DNA of 64,000 bases from Costus lasius (Eukaryota > Streptophyta > Magnoliopsida > Zingiberales > Costaceae): positions 6,927,957-6,991,956 of the forward strand of contig CM050450.1 of NCBI GenBank assembly GCA_027563935.2, in the 5' to 3' direction. Position numbers and translations under genes: made by a program. Below, piece by piece: positions 12,661 to 23,510 of the stretch (the first letter of the stretch is position 1; the number at the start of each line of letters is the position of its first letter). The notes below the pieces were generated by a model. It was not told the DNA's origin, did not search any database, and saw only the letters and a program-made list of their open reading frames with translations.

Positions 12661-13224
12661 TCACATACGGTACCCAGTACCCATGAATAAGAAGTAGACA
12701 AAAGACTTTGGTAACACAATACCTGAAGCGGATGGATTACATCCCTTCTTCTTTGCCATGCTCTTCTTAGCCATTAATCCTCTTCGAAATACCCATGCAT
12801 TCCCAGTCTTCCGAAGTATTAGCTTCGAAGATACAGAACCACGGTCATTCTCAGATTTAGGCATACTCTCTGAAGATCCAACAGAACTCTCTTGATCATT
12901 GTCTATAGAGCATAGTGTGAAGAGACCTTTGAGATGTATGATTAGATCATAGATCCCCATCTCATCACATTCAACCTTGACCTCTGGGGTCATGCACTCT
13001 AAGACAAGAGCAGTGTACTGTTCGTTACCTTCACAATGTTCAAGATAGACATTCCACTCCCAATCATTTGTGAAATACACACTAGGCTGGGATGGAGGTC
13101 TTTCAAGAAGATGCACCTTATTTTCTTGTTCCAGTATCTTGGATAAAATTTTGAACCATTTTGTCCAATTTGTCCCATCCAGTTTGTTTTTATAGAGTTT
13201 CAATCTTAGATCAGGAGATGTCAT
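12661..13224 (-). pseudogene. Copia gag-like remnant, 187 codons
   Basis: The longest open frame inside the copia element. Its N-terminus (KLDGTNWTKWFKILSKILEQ) resembles the gag/UBN2 start of plant copia polyproteins, where LDGTNY-W is common. It sits just after the leader, in the right place for gag. It ends early in a basic region before any zinc knuckle, so it is truncated. Confidence 0.65.
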
Positions 13225-14707
13225 CTACAATAAGCAAATAAGTAAAATAAGTACTATGATAAAGCATTTAACAAGGACTTTGAATTAAATGCTATGCTCC
13301 CACTATTTCCAAAAACGAGTTGAGAACTCTCAAACTCAACATGGAAATAAGTGAGTAGGATCCTAATTTCACATAAGGTCTCCGCGACTCACGAGGGTGA
13401 GTTGAGATGCACAGAGAGTCTCATGCTTCCTTAGGTAGGCATGCCTGCCAATTGTGCCGTGCGCAATTCCTCTTAGTTAAGACAGACTAGGCGCCCTGTG
13501 TCCAGCGAGGGCTGGATACAACACAGAACCCTATCCTCTCAACAGCTGCCTCTAGTGATTCATCATGTCAGTTACATATGAAAAACTTGTCAAGTCTGGT
13601 TCCTAACCGTTATGCCCAGGGCCAACAAATTTCCTTGCGAAGGCACGCCCAGGTTAAAACTGGACTGGGGAAATTATTGTCACCACACACCTTCTAAAGA
13701 TAAGTGGGTGTGTCCCACGAGGGTGGAAAACAGTTCACAACACCACCGATCGATAGTTTGATGAGGGCTACGCGTTAGAAGGCTATTGACTTGATATTGT
13801 ATTGAGAGTTTTCGCATGTTTTATTCTTTTCTAGCATGCAGTTTTCCTATGGTTATGGCAGCAAAGGAAAAACATCACAGGCATGCTATGGACAAAATAA
13901 TAAACCATCACAGGCATGCTAGTTTGGTCGATATGGTCATAGCCCTTTTCATACATATAACTTGTCACGAGCCATGTGACATGTTATCGTGCATCCAAGG
14001 GTTGCGAGTCCCTGAAGCAAATCAGCCCATGCCAAAAGCCGAAAGCAAGTGTTCTTCCTTCAACCGCAAGTCCATCACCATGCTTCCAAAGCTGGCGCCA
14101 CTTCTGACTCCGATTGAAGAAGAGTCCTTGTTGTTAAGATGAAGCCTTAACCTATCATATAATTCTACATCTATTCTAAAAGGATGGAAAAATTCTTTAC
14201 AACAAGATAGGGAGAGAACCACACGCAGGTGGAAAGAGATTTTACAAGCATTCATCACAAGTGGAAACATGCTTCCACATCACAACACAGGAGGGCACTC
14301 GCTATGACCATATCAACCCAATCAAGTGGCACATGTAAAATTTGAAAATCCAGAATAATCAAATTTTAGCACCTTATGCGCCAACATCATCCAAGGCACT
14401 CTCTTAACCAAATTTATGCCAAAATTTGGATCAAGTTACATGATGATTTCATAGACCCTATCGGCTGGCGGTTTTGTCAGATCAAGAGACCCGGCCAGTC
14501 CGAAGACACAATGCCCGTCCTACTTGACAAAACCACGTGCGCCTTTGGTCTTAAATCAATCATAAACAAAATCCAAGTTTCGGCCACAAAGATGAGAAGA
14601 GAGATTTTGGATGAAAAAGCTTTCTACGTGAAACGCGCATGGATAGAAGAAAAATTTTCAAAAAATTTTCATACAAGCAAACGTACACCTTGTGTTTCTC
14701 TCAAGTA
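13225..14707 (-). other. Copia leader region
   Basis: About 1.5 kb between the primer binding site and the gag-like frame. No coding motif seen. It contains two copies of CATCACAGGCATGCTA near 13873 and 13907. Confidence 0.5.
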
Positions 14708-14719
14708 CCTCTGATACCA
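14708..14719 (-). other. Primer binding site of the copia element
   Basis: Minus strand reads TGGTATCAGAGG, complementary to the 3' end of initiator tRNA-Met, one base from the 5' LTR. It is intact although the coding region is dead. Confidence 0.88.
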
Positions 14720-14720
14720 C

Positions 14721-16926
14721 TGTTAGGGAATGCCGGGTGTAATTTAAAATTTTGCAGTCCCAGGACGCAGCGGAATAAGCATTACACCCGAAACACATTC
14801 CTTTCCCAAGGATCCATGCGAGAGAGAGAACACAAGGATGTGTTAGGGTTAGTACCTTTATTGCTTGTTTAGATGCCAAAGCCAGTTGAAGGCGCCCAAG
14901 TGTTCGCCCTCTACAAGTATCCACGCGTCGACTCCTTGATCGTTGCTCCCTTCCATGCTTGGTGCTAGCCTCGGGAAGAGAATCAAGCCTTAGGGTTCCT
15001 TCACTCTTCTTGCGCCACCTCCAAGGTTCATGCGCCAAGTGCAAGGAAGATGCCGCCAACTCCTTATCCTCTTTTCTCCAAGAGAAAAGGGAGAAGAAGA
15101 ACTTCGGCTTTGAGGAAGATTGAGAGGAGGTCACGCCACCAAGTCCTTCTCCACGTCACGCCAAGAGGAGAGGAAGGAGAAGACTTTCGGCTACTAGTAG
15201 GAAGAAGGGTTGCGCCACTTTGATATTATCGCCCTTCTATGTATGTTCACGTCTCCAAGCGTTCATCAACTAGAGAGGGCGACAATGGGTCCTATAAATA
15301 GGGCTAGAGGCGGTTTGGGCAAGGGCTAGGATCATGCCAAGTGTATGGCTAGGATGAGGTGTCTTGAAGCAAGGAAAGTCTCCAAGACTTTACCATAAAC
15401 CTCATTCAACCTATCCATAAAAGTCCAAGCACTATATCAGCCCAAGACATGCCTCAAATACATTCTTACCATCAAAGGATAAGTGGCTAGGCGCAACATG
15501 CATGAGGAATTCGGTTAGGGTGGTGTCTTGGGAGAAATTAGGGTTTGAGGTAAGGTAAGTCTCCAAGACATTACCATATACCTTACCCTACTAGCCATAT
15601 GCGCCCAAGCTCTTTCCAAAAGAGCCATCAAACCATATCAGCCCCAAGACTTGCCTTAGAGACAAGTATTCCATCCAAGGAAGAAGGGCTAGGCGCCCTT
15701 TACTTCCATAATGAAGCAAAGGCGCCTCCCTCACCCCATTATGCCCCTAGGCGCCAATGGGGTGAGATTTCTCCCCATTATACCCCTTTAAGCTAATTCC
15801 TCTTCATGACAACTAATTATTGGGCCTCATTGGATAATGAGCTAGCCCAAACTTCATGATATGGGTTGATTAAGCCATTGGATCCAATCCAATGCAACCC
15901 TAATCCAAATGTGACCAATCTAGGTTAATTTTGGATCAACCTGCCAAAAATGAAGTTTGGCTCCAATAACTTTCTTCCAACTCATCAGGCCCATTGGCGC
16001 TGACGAAATCTTCCAAATTGATCCAAGTTATCCAATAACTTGATTATAAGGCTTCTGATTAAAGCAACGTCAAGAGTCTATTGCGTGTGACCCCGTAGGA
16101 TCCATATGACGATGGCAATGATGTAAACATCATAAGTAGTGAGGGGTATCTAGCAACACATCACTACTACCCATGTCATAGGACTTAAGTCATTATGGCA
16201 ACAACTCCTAACAAGCAACGAGGATTCCCATTGCATTATAGATCCCTTTGCCTAAACTGATATCCTGCCATTGGATTAGTCTCAAGTTTATCCATCCAAT
16301 GCATTGGTCATGACTCAACAACTGTAGCCACACATTCCTGTCATGCACCAATAAGGTGGGGCGCCCCAAAGTGGATATCATGCTTCCAATAAGGAAGGGG
16401 CAAATCCTACTATTGGTCATCCATGTCTCTACACGACTTATGACATGCCCAATGACAGTCGTTTTGATCTCCCAATTACGGAGAGACGTAAGACTGTATT
16501 AAAGCATACCCATCATCAAATCTAAACATGAATACCTCAAGTCTAAGGATCAATGCAAACCTCTTGCATATGAGATTGACTTGTTAATTAGACATGTCAA
16601 TCCTCACGGTGGATCACTCCAGTGCATCCAATGCACCCGTATGTCTGCGTTACTGTGCCCCGCACCTAACCAGCCCATACACCAGTCTCACATGTACCAA
16701 AGTTGTCCCATATCTGCTAAGGTACCTTGTCTGGGGATAGCTTATGAGAATGGATCCAATCCAAACTCCTGGGACATTATATATGCAACTCAATACATTA
16801 ACGCAGGTAGAGAAGTCTGCATAATAACGACCATGCCTTATATCAAGAGTAATAGCTCTATCAAAGTATATTCAAACAATGCCTGACCATGTCTATACAT
16901 TGGTCTTCAGGGCATATACACCAACA
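14721..16926 (-). repeat. 5' LTR of the copia element
   Basis: Partner of 7758-9964 with about 34 hand-counted differences. Its outer end CCAACA is followed by the duplication GAAAC at 16927-16931. Confidence 0.92.
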
Positions 16927-17037
16927 GAAACATCTTTAATTGGTAAGATACATGACACGCAGTAAAATTGACTAATACACAAAGTAATTGATTCCCTTAT
17001 CATGGCACAACTGGGGCTCACCCTAGGTTTTATAACC

Positions 17038-17886
17038 CTACTCTCCCAGATTTTCTTCGTCACTGAAGCCTTCTGTTTCGGGTAATATGGAAAAATCACT
17101 AATCTCCTCATCAGATGAGGACGAGTTGATGGCTTGTTTCCATATAACCATGTTTGGTGTTTCACTAAATTTGTAGTAATGGTTCTCGTTAGGATCTATA
17201 TTGTAGTATTCCGGCCTTAAAGATATATGTTCCAGGTAGTGTGCTTCGTTGTATAAATCAAGGGAGTGCCGGTTTGGCTCTACCAAATCATGCGCGACGA
17301 TCGTCTCAATGTAGATAATGCAGACCTGTTTTCTTGGTTCAAATTGGGACGTCCATTTACTAACACGTGGCATCTGGTTGTGTACTATCATTTCTATCTC
17401 AGGGTGAGTTTTGCAAGCTTCTTTCAACTTCTTCGGGAAGAAGTCTGGGAAAAAGGCTGGGTGGTTTCTCAGCAGAGACCATTCTCGAATCATACCATAG
17501 TTCCATAATTCTCGAACGAAGTGATAGTACCGAGGATTTTGTTTATAATATAAAATCCAAGCGGTTAAAAGACTTTTACCCTTTTTCTGGAATATGTGTA
17601 TTCTCCATTTTGGAGTAAACGCCATCATTTGCTCTTGGAGGGAGACCATCTTTTGAAAAGTCCTTTGATGTGCGAGGACCCTGATATCCCTACTAATCAC
17701 TTCTGGTAGTGAGTTGAGGAATTTCTCTCTGAACGTCGGGGAGAGTATAATCTTTGCTTTGAACTTTTCATGCTCTTCCTCCTGTCTTTGTTCCTCAGCC
17801 CTTGAGCATTCTCCCTGAAGTAAGGTAGACATGGCCCTGATTGGTGGAGTCATCATTCCAAGGATGATTTCACCAATTTGCTGCAA
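17038..17886 (-). CDS. Unrecognised 282-codon frame after a viral-type RNase H end
   Basis: I do not recognise this protein family. The frame is uninterrupted. It opens with TTG at 17886, the first ATG is at 17856 (272 residues), and the frame is open upstream to about 17925. It is rich in charged and aromatic residues, with a Glu/Arg/Gln-rich helix near residues 28-40, WILYYKQNPRYYHFVRELW near 110-128, and a Ser/Asp/Glu-rich acidic tail (SSSSDEEISDFS). It follows, within about 75 bp, an RNase H C-terminus that ends in a stop instead of running into integrase. RNase H followed by a separate unknown ORF is the order in plant pararetroviruses (Caulimoviridae, for example florendovirus ORF2 or tungrovirus P4), and integrase-containing gypsy elements differ. 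A viral origin is inference. Its intactness in decayed surroundings is odd. Confidence 0.5.
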   Translation of the reverse strand: MQQIGEIILGMMTPPIRAMSTLLQGECSRAEEQRQEEEHEKFKAKIILSPTFREKFLNSLPEVISRDIRVLAHQRTFQKMVSLQEQMMAFTPKWRIHIFQKKGKSLLTAWILYYKQNPRYYHFVRELWNYGMIREWSLLRNHPAFFPDFFPKKLKEACKTHPEIEMIVHNQMPRVSKWTSQFEPRKQVCIIYIETIVAHDLVEPNRHSLDLYNEAHYLEHISLRPEYYNIDPNENHYYKFSETPNMVIWKQAINSSSSDEEISDFSILPETEGFSDEENLGE

Positions 17887-17960
17887 GTTATGAACAGGGT
17901 TGGCTATCTGGTCTCTTTTATAGCCTCATCAATGAGTTGTGTCTCAGCAAGGTATTCATT

Positions 17961-18089
17961 TTATGGCGAACAAATCACATAGGATGCCAATCTTGACAGG
18001 GCGTCAGCCACAGTATTTTCCCTCCCGGTGATGTGCTCAAAGTTGATGTGAATGCCCGTCCCTATAATGAAGTCAATAAAGTTTATCCA
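17961..18089 (-). pseudogene. RNase H C-terminal fragment, pararetrovirus-like
   Basis: A short minus-strand frame contains FEHITGRENTVADALSRLA and then stops at 17961. The form EH-I-x-G-x-x-N-x-x-ADxLSR ends the RNase H of caulimovirids and is close to Ty3/gypsy RNase H. No integrase follows. After the stop an in-phase stretch reads LAETQLIDEAIKE, so the original reading may have run further. Reverse transcriptase, protease, coat and movement domains are not visible upstream; the sequence decays beyond 18090. Confidence 0.5.
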
Positions 18090-18459
18090 TCACTTCCAAA
18101 CACTATGCCTTGCAGATCCATTACTCGGAAATACGCAGTTGTACTAACTCGCCTAGTCTTGTTGGCCTATGAGTTATGGGCCCCACCAAAGCCAACAGTG
18201 ACAATTGGTTTATTGTGCCCTAGTTTGTCCACAAATTAATTGCAAGGTAACAAATCCAACATTCTATAACGAATTCCCTTTATGGAATCTTACTTAACTT
18301 TTTCAAGTAACTGTTTGCTTCCCAAATTTGTTTATAACTTAATGTCCAAAATATTGACGCTAAAATTATGTGAATCATAAGAAAGTAGTACTGTGTTCTC
18401 TTGCGAAAACTACAAGCTCTAAGGAGACCCATTAAGATGATATCTAATGAGATTGTTTC
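18090..18459. other. Unassigned 370 bp inside the gypsy nest
   Basis: No coding motif is recognised. A frame near 18100-18170 could be decayed RNase H. The segment probably contains the junction between the pararetrovirus-like fragment and the gypsy gag remnant, which I cannot place. Confidence 0.35.
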
Positions 18460-18949
18460 TCATCTAAGGGGGTTCATCCGATTATATCTTTCCTTAATTC
18501 TATCATTGTTCTTATAGGAACTTTCATTCGATAGGAATTTATACGTTCGCACGTCCAACATGTAGATCGTCATGACCCAGAGAGGACACCCAGGCGGGCC
18601 AGGCCTAAAGAATCCACCCTCGAGATGCGACAAATCAAACTTACTGGACACGCCAGCCTTAAAACCACATGACAGTAAAGCAGGACGCTAGCTCCAACGC
18701 TGCAGTCGAGGGAGTTTCACGCGCTCTACGCCATGGAGGTTCTTGGACTGGAGGTTCTGGTGCATGGTGTCTACTTCCCGCTTCGTTAACATCGTCATCA
18801 TAAGGAACACGCGGAGCGGCTACCGATGGTTCTTCCCTTCGTTCATTTCCAGAACTAGAATCCCTCCGCATCAAACTGAGTGGTGCACTCAATGCTCCAC
18901 AGGCTAATTCAGTCATCCAACCGAAACGAGAGCTTTTCTTGGGTGCCAT
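18460..18949 (-). pseudogene. Gag N-terminal remnant of the gypsy element
   Basis: The frame from ATG at 18949 (MAPKKSSRFGWMTELACGA) starts about 145 bp inside the primer binding site, where gypsy gag begins. It runs 96 codons through an Arg/Pro/Glu-rich region and stops. Another frame at 18460-18651 is open but gives no recognised motif. The capsid part and zinc knuckle are missing. Confidence 0.5.
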
Positions 18950-19093
18950 TTCCTATAACGCACCAACAACGGCAAGGGTCACGTTAATTAAAATCATAGA
19001 TTAGTATGATCAAATACGATTAACACTAACGCGATCTTAAATCCTAAGGTTTAATCCTAAGTCCTTATGTCTCATATAAGATCATGAACCTAT

Positions 19094-19105
19094 CCTCTGA
19101 TACCA
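19094..19105 (-). other. Primer binding site of the gypsy element
   Basis: Minus strand TGGTATCAGAGG, four bases from the 5' LTR end, matches the initiator tRNA-Met 3' end. This shows that the LTRs at 1335 and 19110 are the two ends of one minus-strand element. Confidence 0.88.
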
Positions 19106-19109
19106 TAAT

Positions 19110-21127
19110 TGTTACGCCCCAAAAATCCACCCGGATCCCACGTCGGGAATCCCGGACCTCGGGACGCACAACACTGTACCTGTCAAATCAATCCTGACAA
19201 CCGAAAGGTACAGACTGGAATAAAATAGCCTAACCAGAGGCCAGCCCGGCCTTAAATATCTATAAAACAATAATACTGACACAACACCGGCGCAGCGGTC
19301 AACAGAAATAACAACAACAGGACCGGCGCAGCGGTCAACAGAGTCCAACAACATAACATAATATAACAACAGACTAGTATGCGTCACAGCCCACCCAGAC
19401 TGGTGGTCAAACTACTAACTATCTACTCTGCTCTAGGTGGAGCCACGCCTGAACCTGGAGGCAAACCAGAGGGGGTTAGCCGGAGGCTAAGTAGAGATAT
19501 TACAATGTATATGGTGCATGATCAGATACAAGGAATTACCAGAATACAACTAAGACTCTATATGACCATATAGAATATAATCAAATCTCAATATACGTAT
19601 CAATATATATATCCTCATACACAGATAAAAACTAGGAGCTGGTACAGCAGTGGTCCACGACCCGCAATTCTAAAAATAGAGTGGTCCCTACTGATGGCTC
19701 CCCGAACAGTAGAGACGACTGTCCGTCGACAGCCCGCTAGTGTAGCGTCCTACACTCAGTACAACCCCTTATTGGGCTGATAACAGACCTCAAGCCCATA
19801 ACATCGGACTCTCTCAGTCAGAGACGATCATACAGCGTCTCGACAGAAATCTCACAGGCAGTATCTGAGGTATACTGACATGTCTATCGCTAGACAGTCA
19901 ATCCTCAATGTACATATACAGAACTCATACCACCTACCAACTACTAATAAACATGCAAGAACAAAAATACTCATACCGTGTTTCATGCAACAGTTTATGT
20001 CAACAGAAATGTACGCAGAGCAGAACGAGAGTTAGAACAGTAATCAACAGTGATAATAAGCAATAAGGGAGGTGCCGCTAACTACACATGCGGTTGGCAC
20101 TGTAACAAAGGACGGAGGTAGAATCCCTACCTCAGATGCAGACGTACATTAAAACAGAACCAACCAGATATCACGTGATCAGTCAACAGGTCCTAACAGG
20201 TAAATCAGGTGTAAGTTCTCATATTATGCTAATATACTTATAAGAGTCAGTATTAGGTAGTCATGTCCAGGTATAATCATTCAATCAGGTTTGTCAGATA
20301 TACAGGTCCAAGTTTATGTTTACACATGCGCTTGTATACGTATAAAGGCGGGTACGGGTACTAATCGAGTTCGCAGCCTCGTGCGAACGAATAATCACCA
20401 CCGGAAGTCAGGATACGCGAGAATCAACCACGCGCGCGTAACCGAGTCGTCAGCACGGAAATCGATGTTCGTCGGAAAGTTCACCGGAGTCACTTTTCAC
20501 CGCCGGAACAGTGTTTCCGGTGGCCGATCGAAGCTCTCCGGTAGTCAAATGAAAACTGATGGCGAGGGGTTTCTGGTCGTACGGCCGGTGTTGCAAACGG
20601 AGGTCGGGATCGCCGGAGATTTGGGAAAAATCGGTCGGTGGCGGCGTTCGCAATCTCGCCGGTGCCGGAGATGAAGACGGCCAAGGAGGCGTTGGCAGGC
20701 GGCGGAAGCCTTCACTAAGGATGGAGGAAGGTCGGCAGAGAGGGTGGAGGCAAGTCGCGGCCGGAATCTGGGTTCTTCCGGTGGTCTCGTCGCCGTTTGC
20801 GTGGAAAGAGAGGGGAGCGTCCGTTCGCCGGATCTGGTCGTCGGAACAGAAGAAGGGAACATGGATGAGCTTGGCGGCGGTGACGGGCCGATGATCGGAA
20901 GCAAGGAGTTCGTTTGTGAGGTGGACGGGGAGGGAAGGACGGCGGTTTCCTTCGCTGTCGAGAAGGCGGACGCGAGGCGGGGAGAAATAAGGAAGAAGAC
21001 ACAGCGATAGGGAGAGATGGGCTCAGGCACGCATGTATAGTGCCGAGTCCCATCATACTTCATTGCTTTTACTATTTTAATCTTTTTTACTGTTTTTGTT
21101 TTGTCTGCATTCAACACGGGCGTAACA
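19110..21127 (-). repeat. 5' LTR of the gypsy element
   Basis: Same ends as 1335-3384. It is about 32 bp shorter because it has two, not three, of the GCGCAGCGGTC repeat units near 19285-19340. The open frames at 20291-21117 on both strands are LTR sequence. Confidence 0.9.
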
Positions 21128-22118
21128 GAAGGCTGTCTTTCCCACGAGAAGCGACGAGAGGCGGAGCCGCAGTCTTCCCTTCCTCAGGCAGCGACCTCCC
21201 ACAGCAGTCGTGGCGAGCATTCCGACGACAGCCGAGGTGAGAGAGGCTTATGAGCTTGGTCCACAGTGGACGAGCGAAGGGAAGCTCTCGCGCCCCACTT
21301 CCGGCGAAGGCCAGAGCGTCTTCCCTGGCAGCGCGAGGTCAGACGAAGAGGAGGGAAGGTTGGAGTTGGGTTCGTGTGAGACGGCATCGTGCGGACCTGG
21401 TTCGACGAGGAAGGAGGCGACGGAAGAGAGCTCCCGCCAGCCACCCTCACTGACGAGATGAGTCGGACGGAGAGCGTAGGCGGCGCTCCGACAGTGACTC
21501 GTCCGTCACAAAATCTGGCGAATGACGGGGAGACCTTGGATTGGACGAAACGGGGCCACGAGTAGCGAGGAAGACGGAGGTTCCTCCTCCTTGGCGACTT
21601 CGATGGGCAAGATCCCTTGGCAACGAGCAGCAGCAGGTGGACCTGCTTCGTCCTTCCACGTCCACAGAGGCGGACGCCTCCCTTCAGCCAGCGACACCGT
21701 CTCCATGAGTCGGAGGCGACAAAGATGACGGGGGAAAAGCGGAGGCTTCCTCCCCACCTCCTCCATGACCATTCCTGTCGAGAACGAGGTCGACGACAAG
21801 AGGCGAGAGCGCCTCTCTCCATCCAGCAGGCGGACGAAGGCGAAGATGAGGGAGAACTCATCTTCCCCCTATGAGTGATGAGCGAGACGAGCTTGTCTTC
21901 TCTCGGAGCTCAACGACGATGGCACAGAGGTGTCTGAGGGTCGATGGAAGGGGAATGAAGCGGTGGCTTTTCCCCTCGGTGTAGCCCAGCGTGTATGGAA
22001 ACCCCGGTCATGGCGGAGGCCATGCAGAGCCGGACGTCGAGCGCGGCGTCCACTTCACTCCCCACCTCTGTGCAGTCTCCCTCCTCGAGCAGCGGTGACG
22101 AAGAGCCAATGGAACTCA
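21128..22118 (+). repeat. GC-rich segment of the outer element, right part
   Basis: It continues the GC-rich, GACGA/GGCGA-rich character of 816-1334 across the gypsy insertion. Overlapping long frames exist on both strands (for example 21184-21861 minus) but show no domain and no codon consistency. It ends abruptly near 22118, where AT-rich DNA begins; no 3' LTR is visible, so the element is probably truncated. Confidence 0.4.
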
Positions 22119-23141
22119 TAGAAAAAATTATGCATAATTTAAATGATTTTTTTTATGATAATATTTTGTATAATTTTTTATTGTGCATAATTTTTTTTCA
22201 CAATAATATTAGTACTATAGGATAGCTTAGAGTGTCTAGATTAAAAATATATAATTTTTTTAAAAAAAATATATTTACTATAAAAATGAAGTTCCTTACA
22301 TAGAAATTTTTAAATAGGGTCCCTAGATAGAAAATGCTCTCCCCTGCGCCCTTCAGCTTGGGAGGTAAAAAGGCATACCTTCCTTTATGTTTTAGAGAAT
22401 ATGCATACCTGTGGAATTGGACAATTGCCAATTTGCTAGTTCAGCGTTCGTCCTAGGATTGCGTAGACAGTTAAGTAGTTATGAGATAGTTCACGGTGCA
22501 TTGTTTGCTTGCAGCAGCAGTTTAAGTATAGCTATAATTGGTGCCAACATATCTGTGGTTGTAGTCTGCAATCATGCTTCTTGTGGTGATTGTGGTAATG
22601 CATAACACATGATTAGTAGATATGAAGTACATCATTATGTATTAATATGAGCTGGCTTTGCTTCCCTGATCTACATGTGAAGTTAAAATTCAAACACATC
22701 AAAAGAGCTATTTTCTATTTTAAAAATAATTTTGCCAAAAATGTCAGTCTATTTAAAAAATAGATATTTTAATCAAACTCTATGAAATAGTTAATGTTGA
22801 CGCAAGAAAGTAATGAATAAAATGTTTCTAAGCAAAACAGTTTTTAAGAACTAAAAGCACAGCTGCCCTTCTAGAATATATCAACTATTGAAAGGCAAAC
22901 GGTCGTAGAAAAATTAAATTCTTTTTACGAGTCACCTGAAATAAAATGAAAAAATAAGCAGATAATAATAGTAAAAAAAAATTGAAACACTTATAAAGCA
23001 TTTTATGCACTATCAATACAATTAATACATGAACATAAGCCCATGCTAACTCGGAATTACCAAGTCACGGGAATAAATTTTAGGATAAACGGCATAACTT
23101 TGCCTTCAGTGAGCCACATAACTAAATATATTTTAGGTGCA
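22119..23141. other. AT-rich intergenic DNA
   Basis: No gene, RNA or clear repeat boundary seen. Short homopolymer runs only. Confidence 0.6.
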
Positions 23142-23482
23142 TAGGGGTGAATATTTGATAAAAATCAATTTATCAATTATTGATTTACTAAATCAAAATT
23201 TTCATTATGATACTAAAACTGAATACAGAAATTAAAGATAAAAAAAATCAATAATTTACCAATTAAAACACACACACACACACATAGTGAGCCAAACTCA
23301 CTAGGCCTACGTAAGCCACAGCCTGGGCCGAGTGAGTTGTAGCCTTTGCATATTCATAAATTAGTAAATTAGTAAATTATCAAATAAAAAAATTATTAAA
23401 TCAATTACTAAAAATTAAATAATAAAAAAATTATCAATACCAAATTTACCAAACCGAACATATCAAAATTTGCTCACCCCCA
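23142..23482. mobile_element. Decayed hAT-type MITE-like sequence
   Basis: An AT-rich stretch begins TAGGGGTGAATATTTGATA and ends with TGCTCACCCCCA; the reverse complement of the right end resembles the left end. The layout resembles the arms of the hAT element at 50966-52191. No 8-bp target duplication is recognisable, so it is old or the ends are misplaced. It contains a CA dinucleotide repeat at 23268-23284. Confidence 0.4.
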
Positions 23483-23510
23483 TCCTATATCTGACAATCA
23501 ATACACTACG

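Larger units (their letters stand above)
7758..16926 (-). mobile_element. Full-length but coding-dead Ty1/copia element
   Basis: Flanked by perfect GAAAC duplications (7753-7757 and 16927-16931). It has two LTRs of about 2.2 kb (7758-9964 and 14721-16926), starting TGTTAGGGAATGCC and ending CACCAACA. A primer site next to the right LTR and a polypurine tract next to the left LTR set the minus orientation. The 4.76-kb interior has gag-like and copia pol traces in the expected order, all broken. I counted about 34 differences between the LTRs (roughly 1.5 percent). That is recent compared with the decay inside, so the element was probably moved by proteins from a relative. Confidence 0.92.
1335..21127 (-). 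mobile_element. Decayed Ty3/gypsy chromovirus (Tekay/Del-like), heavily nested
   Basis: Two related LTRs of about 2.05 kb (1335-3384 and 19110-21127) both start TGTTACGCCCC and end GGGCGTAACA. They face a minus-strand interior with a primer binding site (19094-19105), a gag-like start (18949), an RNase H remnant (7268-7471), integrase and chromodomain remnants (3492-4960) and a polypurine tract (3385-3403). Four bases, GAAG, flank both ends (1331-1334 and 21128-21131), fewer than the usual five. Protease, reverse transcriptase and most of gag are absent. The interior holds a solo LTR, a copia element and a pararetrovirus-like fragment. The LTRs differ by a few percent by eye, so it is older than the copia element inside it. 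Confidence 0.85.

Noticed and set aside
21184..21861. 225-codon minus-strand frame
   Set aside because: GC-rich, Arg/Ser-rich, with overlapping open frames on both strands and no recognisable motif.
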